DNA from: Coemansia sp. RSA 922
Lineage: Eukaryota > Kickxellomycota > Kickxellomycetes > Kickxellales > Kickxellaceae
DNA: 13,358 nucleotides
Direction: 5' to 3'
NCBI GenBank assembly: GCA_027577415.1
Contig: JANBQS010000695.1
Span: 1 to 13,358, forward strand
Shown: positions 6,832 to 13,358 of the stretch, in pieces
How positions within the stretch are numbered: the stretch's first letter is position 1
Layout of the letters: every line of letters begins with the position of its first letter
Translations under genes and position numbers: made by a program
Notes under the pieces: model-generated
What the model saw: the letters and a program-made list of their open reading frames with translations, nothing else
Told to the model about the DNA's origin: nothing
Databases searched by the model: none

Positions 6832-7614
6832 TCATGGTTCGTTTGGCTCCTCCCCCTCTGATACCGATGATGGTGATGATGGTTCGACTGGTGGGTAGAC
6901 AGCAGGACCGGGAACAACATAATTCAAACCCTTGTCAATCCTACGGTTATACAAAATGCCAGGATGATCAGGTTCGTAGGCGCCAGGGAAAGAGACAAAC
7001 TCTGGAGGTGGGTCAAGGAACTTGTTGCTAGCCCCAGAAATATCCAACTGCACACAGTTAGGATAGAATTGAGCACCCCAAGGATCCATAGCCTTATGTA
7101 AAGCCAATAGCTCTGTTCTAAGTATATACTTGCCATTCTCAATATCCTTTGGAATAACAACATCGACTCTACCGTGGTTATCACGAGCAACGTCAGAACA
7201 CCATTTATTGGTATCTTTGTTGAATCCAAGGTCATAGATCTTGAACCACTTGATATCATCAGGGTTATCCTCTACTTTACCCAAGTAGATCATGCAAGGT
7301 CCACGGTGAGAAGGAGAAACCATATTGTCTTCTAATGTGTCGTTGTGGTGACGCCACACGACGCTAAACTCGTTACCAGCTTTGACGGATAGGTATTCGG
7401 TCTTGGGACTTGTTCCATCGCTGTTACGGCAGCGAATCTCCTTGGTAGTAAAGTTAGCTACTGGACTGAGACGTGGTCCGACTACAGGCTGAATATACTG
7501 CCCACGTTTAAAAATCATATCACCAATAGCCACGTTATACAGCTGGGTATGTGCTTGAACTACTTGGCCAGCAATTGCGCACAGCGCAACAGCAGCAAAT
7601 GAAAGTGAACGCAT
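6832..7614 (-). CDS. Secreted AA9 (former GH61) lytic polysaccharide monooxygenase
   Basis: 260 residues. This copper enzyme oxidatively cleaves cellulose or related beta-glucans outside the cell. Residues 1-21 are a signal peptide (short charged start, hydrophobic core, VVQA at the cleavage site). Cleavage leaves His22 as the mature N-terminus, the first ligand of the copper histidine brace. The second is His103 in SPSHRGP (100-106). The axial Tyr184 and the second-sphere His173 and Gln182 are in ALHKAMDPWGAQFYPNC (171-187). Cys62 and Cys187 fit the conserved AA9 disulfide. NFT (54-56) and NDT (91-93) are possible N-glycosylation sites. There is no cellulose-binding module or GPI signal; the protein ends in a Pro/Ser/Glu-rich tail (about 238-260). 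I chose the ATG at 7614 because it gives the signal peptide; the open frame above it is AT-rich promoter. Expression is probably inducible, but this is not shown here. Confidence 0.93.
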   Translation of the reverse strand: MRSLSFAAVALCAIAGQVVQAHTQLYNVAIGDMIFKRGQYIQPVVGPRLSPVANFTTKEIRCRNSDGTSPKTEYLSVKAGNEFSVVWRHHNDTLEDNMVSPSHRGPCMIYLGKVEDNPDDIKWFKIYDLGFNKDTNKWCSDVARDNHGRVDVVIPKDIENGKYILRTELLALHKAMDPWGAQFYPNCVQLDISGASNKFLDPPPEFVSFPGAYEPDHPGILYNRRIDKGLNYVVPGPAVYPPVEPSSPSSVSEGEEPNEP

Positions 7615-7982
7615 AAGAATATAAAAGAAATGTGTGAAGAGATATAAAATGATAATGAACTGATGATGAAACAAAAAAATAAAAAATAAAAAAAAAGATG
7701 GATGGAAGGTCCATTTATGTCGCACAAAACATACGCTCGACGCAATTCTCTCACCTCTTTTTTTCTTGTCTGCATAATTAGCGCAAAAAGTGTCTTTCTC
7801 CAAAGTACTACACGTGTGATAGTGCCAAAAGCCATTGAACAAATTGGTAAAAAGGAAAAATTCCTTTGACACAAAAAAGTGTAGCTTTGTCCTTTTAGAC
7901 ACTAGAAAGGAATATCTCCATTGTCTATAGAAAAAAAAAGATATTTATATCTATTTTTTTTAAACCAACCACTCTAGCACAT
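7615..7982 (-). promoter_or_regulatory. AA9 upstream region and VMS1 3' region
   Basis: 368 bases without a gene. For AA9 there are: AT-rich leader with TATAAAA-like stretches (minus strand) near the ATG, AAAAAGTGT at 7785-7793 and 7874-7882, a CACGTG E-box at 7811-7816, a perfect 7-bp hairpin AAAGGAA-AAA-TTCCTTT (7851-7867) and ACAC-A6-GTGT (7869-7882). Next to VMS1 is an A/T stem-loop at 7931-7961. None is experimentally supported. Confidence 0.5.
7931..7961 (-). terminator. A/T stem-loop just after VMS1
   Basis: AGATAT (7939-7944) and ATATCT (7947-7952) are perfect inverted arms around TT. After one A:A mismatch the stem continues as A7 against a T-run. It begins about 20 bases after the VMS1 stop. 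It may help 3' end formation or act as a nucleosome-free boundary for the AA9 promoter; both are inference. Confidence 0.4.
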
Positions 7983-10346
7983 TTATTTCTGATTGGTACC
8001 ATATAGCGCCTGGTGCCCATGCAGACATTGCAAGCTACAGCACTGCCAGTCAAACTGCTCAAAGGGGACCAGTCCATGCAAAGGCTTATTACAATGCGTA
8101 CACCCTGCCGCCGAAGTAGTACTATTAGTTCTAACAACAGGAGCAGCTTGCTGTCCTTGCTGTCCTTGCTGTCCTTGCTGTCCTTGCTGTCTCCTCGCAG
8201 CCGCCTGGAACCTCAGCTCGCGATCAATAGCACGCTGGGTAGCCGGCGACACAGGCCGCTCAGACACAGCAGGAGGGGCTGTGACATTAGCTGCTCCCCA
8301 AGACCCAGCCGACGCATATGCCATAGACAGCATCCTCGCTCTCAGCTGAGCATCAGTCAATCCAGTAAGACCATTCCCACTATGTTTCTCACGGTTACTA
8401 GCCATAGCCAACTCCAAAGCCTCGTTATCAGCCTCAGCCGCAGCACGCTCTCTCTCCAAGGCCTCACGTCGCTCGCGGTCCTTGATCTTCTTCCGCTCTT
8501 TCTCTTTCTTCTTTTTGGCCTTTTCGCGCTCCTCATTTTCCTTCACCTGCTCGCGCGTCAGAGCAGGCGGAACGCGCGCACGCGCCCACTCGACGCCGTC
8601 CGGCTCACCCTCATGCTCAGAGCGGTAGACCCGGAACACGTCGCGAGTACGCCGGTCCTTTGCAATCTCGTACGCAGTCACACCGCCAGCAAACAGAGGA
8701 GGGTGGCCGCTGGTGACGGTCGGGTCCTCGCCGTTGTCCAGGAGAAACGGCACCAGCTCAGCACGACCAAACTGTGACGCCACATGCAGGAGCGTCGGCG
8801 TACGGTGCGCCTGCACAGTGTCGGTCGTCGTCAGGTACCGCAGTCCCAGAGCCGGATCGCTCAGCGCATCGAGGAGCTGCTCCAAGTGCTCGCACAGGTA
8901 CGCAACTATATCGTCGTCAGTCAGTGCAGCGTCCTGGATCATCTTGGCGACATGGTGCAAGAACGCCAACAGGTCAGGCCGCGGCTCAGGCTCAAGCGTA
9001 TTGTCGCTCTCCGACCCAGACTCAGCATCAACTACAGCCTCTTCTTCTTCACCCTCGGCCTTCTCTTTCTCCTTCTTTGGCTGGGCCGGGCGAACATTAG
9101 CAACAGAGACAGTCGTGACGTCAGCATAGACCCTGCGCAGCTCGGCCAGAGACGGGCGCGCCATCGGCACGGGCACCTCCCTTATGCGGGGGTCGTCCCA
9201 GCGCAGCGGGTGTGAGGCGGCAGCGGACGCGGGGCCGAAAAAGTTCTGGCGGTTGGGCCTCGGCACGCGCACCAGCACCAGCTCGCAGCGCTTGAGCCAG
9301 GGCCGCCACTCGTCCATGAGCTGGTGGATCTCGTCCTGGAGCTTCTGCTCGTTGTAGCGGCGGATCTGAGCGCCAGCGCTGTTGGCAGCGAATCCCATCG
9401 CGTTGTCCTGCCGCGACTGCGACCCGCCCTGCTTGCGACGAGTCGTGTACCTGACAAACGTCTTGTGCGCCACAAACTCCCCCGTCTGCGTGTCGATAAT
9501 AGCCCCGGCAAAATGCCCGCCGTCCAGCGCCACAAACCCCCACAAATGCCGAGGACCTTGCGTTCCGATCGATGATGGGCCCTGAGATCCGATCGATTGT
9601 TCCTGCAAGAGCTTCTTTTGCTGCTTCAGCTCCGCCTGCGTCCGCTGCGCCGCCAGTGGCAGCTGCAGCCGCTTGAGCTCAGCGAGCACTTCGCCTGCGT
9701 CAATGTGGATCCCATGCGTGCCCTTTGCCACCAGTATACGCCGATGCACGCCATACACAGTGATCATATCCAAGCCCTCTCTACTGCCGCTTACAAACCA
9801 GAGCAGCCCCGACGACAGCCTCGATTCGCCCTTACCGCGCTTCTTCGGTGCGACCAGTAGGTCACTATCAAACGCATCCCGATCATCCTCATCATCATCT
9901 TCATCAACGTCACTCAGCTCCGCTCCTGCTTCATCATCGTCGTCATCGTCGCGCGATAGAGGTGTCCACGGGTACTCGCCAACAGCTGCTGCTGCTTCGT
10001 CTGGGTTCTTTTTGCGCCACTCCATTTTGCGAGCAAAATTACGTCTATGCCACGCCGTCTTAAAGTGTAGACGCTGGTCTTCGGCGCTGTCAAACCGCTC
10101 ACCACCACACGTGTGACAGGTTGGTTGAGCTATACGTGCCGAGGCAAACGCCCGTAGCATGACATCGTCTGGCGCTTGTTCGCCAGTTACTTCCTTCGGC
10201 TGGCTACTGGCTAGGCGGTTGAGTTCGGGCGATAGACGGAGGTCCTCAAGAATAGAAGGAGGGAAATGGAAAATACTAAACTTCTGCTGCTTCACCTTGG
10301 CGCTAGGCTTGCTAACGCCCTTGCCCTTATTGATAGTTGCGCTCAT
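7983..10346 (-). CDS. VMS1: Vms1/ANKZF1-type peptidyl-tRNA release factor of ribosome quality control
   Basis: 787 residues. Vms1 frees stalled nascent chains from 60S-bound tRNA and works with Cdc48/p97, partly at mitochondria. Domains in order: C2H2-type zinc finger (Cys77, Cys80, His94, His100); acidic run 133-157; VLRF1 release-factor domain about 180-410 with the signature GGSQSRQDN, whose Gln310 corresponds to the catalytic glutamine of yeast Vms1; a second acidic linker; ankyrin-like region about 515-565; Lys/Arg/Glu-rich coiled coil 598-645; a VCP-interacting motif RELRFQAAARR (709-719), an exact R-x5-AA-x2-R match; a QQG repeat (720-733); and a C-terminal Cys/His zinc site (Cys749, Cys752, Cys769 or Cys770, Cys774, His776). 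The length is larger than yeast Vms1 (about 630 aa). The ATG at 10346 is chosen; a GTG just upstream is not credible. Confidence 0.94.
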   Translation of the reverse strand: MSATINKGKGVSKPSAKVKQQKFSIFHFPPSILEDLRLSPELNRLASSQPKEVTGEQAPDDVMLRAFASARIAQPTCHTCGGERFDSAEDQRLHFKTAWHRRNFARKMEWRKKNPDEAAAAVGEYPWTPLSRDDDDDDEAGAELSDVDEDDDEDDRDAFDSDLLVAPKKRGKGESRLSSGLLWFVSGSREGLDMITVYGVHRRILVAKGTHGIHIDAGEVLAELKRLQLPLAAQRTQAELKQQKKLLQEQSIGSQGPSSIGTQGPRHLWGFVALDGGHFAGAIIDTQTGEFVAHKTFVRYTTRRKQGGSQSRQDNAMGFAANSAGAQIRRYNEQKLQDEIHQLMDEWRPWLKRCELVLVRVPRPNRQNFFGPASAAASHPLRWDDPRIREVPVPMARPSLAELRRVYADVTTVSVANVRPAQPKKEKEKAEGEEEEAVVDAESGSESDNTLEPEPRPDLLAFLHHVAKMIQDAALTDDDIVAYLCEHLEQLLDALSDPALGLRYLTTTDTVQAHRTPTLLHVASQFGRAELVPFLLDNGEDPTVTSGHPPLFAGGVTAYEIAKDRRTRDVFRVYRSEHEGEPDGVEWARARVPPALTREQVKENEEREKAKKKKEKERKKIKDRERREALERERAAAEADNEALELAMASNREKHSGNGLTGLTDAQLRARMLSMAYASAGSWGAANVTAPPAVSERPVSPATQRAIDRELRFQAAARRQQGQQGQQGQQGQQAAPVVRTNSTTSAAGCTHCNKPLHGLVPFEQFDWQCCSLQCLHGHQALYGTNQK
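8147..8191 (-). repeat. 9-bp tandem repeat (5 copies) in VMS1 encoding QQG units
   Basis: CTTGCTGTC is repeated five times without a mismatch and encodes the QQG repeat directly after the VCP-interacting motif. Exact copies suggest recent slippage, so length variation between strains is likely. The 9-bp unit keeps the frame. Confidence 0.95.
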
Positions 10347-10471
10347 CACGAAAAAGAAAAATATATAAATGCAAAATTTTAAACAGTCGGTAAAAAGAAA
10401 AGTAGAATTACTTTTGCGGTTTGCTGCGGTTATTGGAATAAAAGGGTGGATTTGATTTGATTAATTTTTGA
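10347..10471 (-). promoter_or_regulatory. VMS1 promoter and MRE11 3' region
   Basis: This 125-bp spacer separates VMS1 from the MRE11 stop. GAAAAATATATAAATG (plus strand, 10356-10371) lies 10 bases before the VMS1 ATG and matches a block in the same place before MRE11. An E-box CACGTG overlaps the MRE11 stop (10473-10478). No canonical poly(A) signal is seen for MRE11. Confidence 0.45.
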
Positions 10472-12730
10472 TCACGTGCGCTTTCTCAAAGAAAAGCCTC
10501 CGAATCCACGACTGTTCGTAACAGAAGCATCGTCGTCGTCATCGTCAATTGCCACAGCGGGCATCTGACTAGCCAGCAAGCTAACAGTGCGCTGCGACGC
10601 GCCCCGTCCTCTCCCACGACCCCGTCCCGTAGCGCCCCGCTTACTCGCCGCAGCAGTCTTTGTCGCACCTCTCCCGCGCTTAGCCGGCGGCGACACAATA
10701 CTGCTCGGAAGACTAGCATCTTCACTATCCTCTATGTCATCATCCGACACGCTAGCCGAAGCCCGCGAAGCAGTAGATGCCAAAGCCAAGGTAGTCCTCA
10801 CATTGCGTGATGGCCTAGTGATCTGTGGTGCTGAGCTAGTAGGAGATACAAAATCATCTCCGTCACTGCTGGATTCACTAACAGGTTTAGCAATTTGTTT
10901 GGCGCGAGGACGCTTGCCAAGCGCCGATACTGTCTTTGTCGGGCGTCTTCCACGAGTAGCGGGGGCCAATAGGTCTTGACGGAAATCGTCGCTGGCTTCC
11001 TTATCACTGCTACCAGAATCCTGCTCAACCGACTCGCCAACAGATGTGGATGTGGCAGCAATACGCTCAAACTCTTTAATGGCATTGCGATCCGTAGTAG
11101 TAACTGCCGCCCTTTTTCCAGCCACCACAGGCACAGCGACGACAGTGTCAGACCTCAATGAGTCGACTAGCCCATGTCCACTCTCCACGGCATGCTGACG
11201 ACGCGCCACACGAGTAAGTCCAATCCTCGATTCCAACTGCTCCTCATTACCAACTGTCTCTTCCAATACTCGCCGTTGCGTATCAATAATCGTAGTCTTT
11301 AGTGACTGGGCAATAGCATCAGCATCGCCCTTTTGGACAAAGAGGCGAACAGCCTCAGCCAATTCCAAATCGACCAGCATCCGCATACTAGAGTCATCAA
11401 GGAATTCGCCAATAAGACTCTCCACATGAAATGCGTCCACTGGCGCTGGAACCGAACGCGAGCTAGCAACAGACCCTTGCGTACTAACTGTAGGTGCTGA
11501 GGTACGAGTCTTGCGGAAAAAGTATATAATGTCGCGGGGATTAGCAACCCTGTCAGCAAACAAAAGCCCGAACCGCTGCGGATGAAAGCTCTCGAACCCG
11601 CCACTATACTCGACCCGCAGCCGCACCAAAGGCTTTGGCTGTGGACCCAGTGCCAACTCCACCCCCTCGGCAGCCTCCTCGATCTGTTCCTGGTACTGCT
11701 GCTGCGCACTGACCAGCATGCGCTCTACTTTGCGTCTCAGATACTCGACAATCTCATCCTCGGTGCTCTGCGGCGATAGAGACGGTACGGCAGCCAGCAC
11801 GACGTCATCGATGACAAAGGGTCGTACGTTTTTTAGTCTGATTTTCTCCAATTTAAAGTTCCGCCGGTTGACTCTCAACACCGCCACATGCTTGGGCGTT
11901 GCCTCGCCGGATGACAGGGCAGTGGCAACAGAAGATCCGGGCTGTGATACGTAAAAGGCGCGCTGGTGGTTGTATTCGGGGTCGACCAGGCACTGGTGCT
12001 CGTGGCCCCAGACGACAAAGTCAAGGAACTCGCTGAGAAAATGCTCCGGAATATGGTTCTTTGGACCATGCGCAGCCCGGTTCTGGTGCAGCACCATGAG
12101 GTTGAACCATCGGCCCTGGTCCTCAGTCGGCTGGCACATGGTAACGTTGTTCCGTGCCATAGTCCGGTGCAGTCGCTCGTCGCGGATGTTGCCCAGCCCA
12201 TACAGCGCCAGCCTAGTCTCACCCTTGCGCAGCAGCACTGGCGACACGCGGACATGCTCGACTTCAGCCTGCCTTCCAAAGTAATTAACCAAGCCACAGG
12301 CCGCCAGCATATCCATCGCCGACAGATTTCCGTCACCAGATGGGTCATCATGGTTGCCGTGGATGGAGAATACGGGCAGGCTGATATTCATATTAGGATC
12401 TTCGTAATTGACACAAGCATTGGAGGCAAAGTCCACCGACGGGTCGCTCAGGTACTCTATGGATACGGGATCGGGTCCAAGACAGTTTGATTTAAATACT
12501 GTCAGTGCCTGGTGAAGACACTTGCGGGACGGCTTGTTGTCGTGGAATAGGTCGCCGCCTAAAAGTACCATGTCTACTTTGCGGTCTCGCGCCAACTGCA
12601 TGATCTCGCTGAACGCGTGGAAAGAGTCCTGTCCACGGATAGGATCTCGCTCCAAGTACCCTAGGTGGTTGTCGGTCGCTACGAGTATCGACAGCGTATT
12701 AGCGCCGTCACCATCAGCAACCAAAGTCAT
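10472..12730 (-). CDS. MRE11: Double-strand break repair nuclease MRE11
   Basis: 752 residues. MRE11 is the Mn-dependent nuclease of the nuclear MRE11-RAD50-NBS1/Xrs2 complex, which processes DNA ends and activates ATM/Tel1. Phosphodiesterase motifs are in order: I ATDNHLGY (Asp20, His22), II GGDLFHDNKPSR (58-69; Asp60), III GNHDDP (125-130; Asn126, His127), IV LMVLHQNR (His215), V WGHEH (241-245; His243, His245), then VSQPGSS (261-267). The capping domain follows to about 405, and a helical region (about 430-500) fits the RAD50-binding segment. The long C-terminus is low-complexity, acidic and Ser-rich, with a Gly/Arg (GAR-like) stretch GRGRGRGRG (702-710) that probably binds DNA. It ends in FGGFSLRKRT, similar to other fungal Mre11 tails. 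All metal ligands are intact, and the length is close to yeast Mre11 (about 690 aa). It diverges from SUA5. Confidence 0.96.
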   Translation of the reverse strand: MTLVADGDGANTLSILVATDNHLGYLERDPIRGQDSFHAFSEIMQLARDRKVDMVLLGGDLFHDNKPSRKCLHQALTVFKSNCLGPDPVSIEYLSDPSVDFASNACVNYEDPNMNISLPVFSIHGNHDDPSGDGNLSAMDMLAACGLVNYFGRQAEVEHVRVSPVLLRKGETRLALYGLGNIRDERLHRTMARNNVTMCQPTEDQGRWFNLMVLHQNRAAHGPKNHIPEHFLSEFLDFVVWGHEHQCLVDPEYNHQRAFYVSQPGSSVATALSSGEATPKHVAVLRVNRRNFKLEKIRLKNVRPFVIDDVVLAAVPSLSPQSTEDEIVEYLRRKVERMLVSAQQQYQEQIEEAAEGVELALGPQPKPLVRLRVEYSGGFESFHPQRFGLLFADRVANPRDIIYFFRKTRTSAPTVSTQGSVASSRSVPAPVDAFHVESLIGEFLDDSSMRMLVDLELAEAVRLFVQKGDADAIAQSLKTTIIDTQRRVLEETVGNEEQLESRIGLTRVARRQHAVESGHGLVDSLRSDTVVAVPVVAGKRAAVTTTDRNAIKEFERIAATSTSVGESVEQDSGSSDKEASDDFRQDLLAPATRGRRPTKTVSALGKRPRAKQIAKPVSESSSDGDDFVSPTSSAPQITRPSRNVRTTLALASTASRASASVSDDDIEDSEDASLPSSIVSPPAKRGRGATKTAAASKRGATGRGRGRGRGASQRTVSLLASQMPAVAIDDDDDDASVTNSRGFGGFSLRKRT

Positions 12731-12927
12731 TGTGAAGGAAAAATATATATAAATGTTGAATTTGACAAAGAGAGAGTGTGTGCAACGTGTTTGTTGCTCT
12801 ATTCAAGTACAAGTCTGATCAAAAATTGGTGATCATAGCGTATAAATTTTTTTTTATTTTCTAACTCTTTTTTCTTTCTCTTCACAATTCCTTTTTTCTA
12901 TTTCAAATTTATTATTATTATTTATGT
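12731..12927. promoter_or_regulatory. Divergent promoter between MRE11 and SUA5
   Basis: About 197 bp between opposed starts. It contains GAAAAATATATATAAATG (12738-12755) next to MRE11, two TGATCA palindromes 14 bp apart (12816-12821 and 12830-12835) near the centre, and T-rich tracts with TTATTATTATTAT toward SUA5. The paired TGATCA sites are the most distinctive candidate for a regulator that serves both genes. All are inferred from sequence. Confidence 0.5.
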
Positions 12928-12944
12928 ATGCTGCGTTGTGCTAG
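12924..12944 (+). promoter_or_regulatory. Upstream ORF overlapping the first SUA5 start
   Basis: ATGTATGCTGCGTTGTGCTAG is a six-codon ORF whose ATG lies four bases before, and in another frame from, the first SUA5 ATG (12928). Both ATGs have T at -3, a poor context, whereas the ATG at 12985 has A at -3. If it is included in the transcript, ribosomes would tend to skip or be diverted from the long form and favour the short one. Confidence 0.5.
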
Positions 12945-13358
12945 TATTTCATTTCGCAAGTGCTTACAAAGTTCCATTACTAGAATGTCGCCTACAATAA
13001 CCGACCAATTCAATACGCAGCTTATCGAAGCCATTGACGCCGATCACCTGCAGTTCCCTGGCGGAATAGAAGACAGTAGGTTCACAGCTACTGCAAAGGC
13101 CACAGATACTTGGATCACAGCGAGCCGCCACGAGCTGCGACTCAACCGGAGTATAGCCATTCCGACCGAGACCGTCTACGGACTGGCAGCCAATGCCCTA
13201 GACGCCAACGCAGTGGGCACTATATTCAGCGCCAAGGGCAGGCCCTCAGACAACCCGCTTATCGTACATGTGTCGTCGGTACGTATGCTGCGCTCGCTCT
13301 ACCACCTGCCAGCCTCCGACTCCAATACGAGTGAAGATGCTCCGTTCTTGGGCACTGA
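12928..13358 (+). CDS. SUA5: Threonylcarbamoyl-AMP synthase Sua5/YrdC (partial, 3' end outside window)
   Basis: 143 codons are visible. Sua5 makes threonylcarbamoyl-AMP from threonine, bicarbonate and ATP, the first step of t6A37 modification of ANN-decoding tRNAs. The YrdC domain is clear: IPTETVYGLAANA (78-90) and KGRPSDNPLIVHV (103-115) carry the conserved substrate-binding Lys, Arg, Ser and Asn. The rest of YrdC and the Sua5 C-terminal domain lie outside. Two starts are plausible. The ATG at 12928 adds 19 residues rich in Arg, Lys, Ser and hydrophobics with no acidic residue, a typical mitochondrial presequence. The ATG at 12985 (Met20, better context) gives a cytosolic protein. Both pools need t6A, and dual localisation is known for this family, so I annotate the longer form. 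It is divergent from MRE11. Confidence 0.93.
   Translation, partial: MLRCASISFRKCLQSSITRMSPTITDQFNTQLIEAIDADHLQFPGGIEDSRFTATAKATDTWITASRHELRLNRSIAIPTETVYGLAANALDANAVGTIFSAKGRPSDNPLIVHVSSVRMLRSLYHLPASDSNTSEDAPFLGT

Noticed and set aside
7615..7902. Longer AA9 protein with about 96 extra N-terminal residues
   Set aside because: It would bury the signal peptide, which must be N-terminal so that His22 becomes the mature N-terminus; the stretch is AT-rich promoter DNA.
8410..8430. Ubiquitin-interacting motif in VMS1 (NEALELAMASNREK region)
   Set aside because: It resembles LxLAxAxS, but the conserved Ser is shifted by one position; a simple coiled-coil helix explains it.
8013..8777. 254-codon open frame antisense to VMS1, with Leu/Ser repeats
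   Set aside because: Low-complexity shadow of the QQG repeat and coiled coil of VMS1; no domain and no independent promoter context.
1..13358. Spliceosomal introns, tRNA or rRNA genes, CRISPR arrays, transposons
   Set aside because: All protein motifs are continuous across each frame, and no cloverleaf, rRNA-like, spaced-repeat or transposase sequence was seen by eye; a tRNAscan or RepeatMasker run would be the decisive check.

Overview
The window looks like fungal nuclear DNA: compact, and apparently without introns in every readable gene. The guanylyltransferase is a stand-alone protein of the fungal type, there is a Vms1-type release factor and an Hrq1 helicase, and there is an AA9 lytic polysaccharide monooxygenase (LPMO), a family known essentially from fungi. 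The lineage cannot be fixed from this sequence. A compact early-diverging (zygomycete-grade, e.g. Kickxellomycotina-like) fungus is my low-confidence guess; an intron-poor yeast is the alternative.

Layout. (1) 1-2076: SDS22 (partial, minus) and CEG1 (plus) diverge from a 194-bp shared promoter. (2) 2160-5084: HRQ1 (plus) follows CEG1 after only 83 bp. (3) 5141-7614: a more AT-rich block of three minus-strand genes with long (340-420 bp) intergenic regions full of palindromes. It holds two tandem paralogous small proteins and a secreted AA9 LPMO. (4) 7983-12730: VMS1 and MRE11, both minus. (5) 12928-end: SUA5 (partial, plus), diverging from MRE11 over about 197 bp.

Most of the window is ordinary housekeeping: a PP1 regulator, mRNA capping, crosslink repair helicase, ribosome quality control, double-strand-break repair and tRNA t6A synthesis. 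These genes do not form one pathway; MRE11 and HRQ1 are both genome-maintenance genes, but I read nothing into their proximity.

The unusual part is the 5.1-7.6 kb block. Its two small proteins share a thioredoxin-like core that has lost the CXXC active site. This is followed by a variable charged or alanine-rich linker and an identical C-terminal CTIL, a CaaX prenylation box of the geranylgeranyl (CaaL) class, preceded by a shared YNF. They look like membrane-anchored 'pseudo-thioredoxins', a combination I do not recognise as a described family. Their promoters and that of the AA9 gene contain perfect hairpins, a strong G-quadruplex motif and several shared short motifs.

SUA5 shows a clear two-start arrangement: an upstream ATG gives a mitochondrial-type presequence, and a second ATG in better context gives a cytosolic form. 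A six-codon upstream ORF overlaps the first start.
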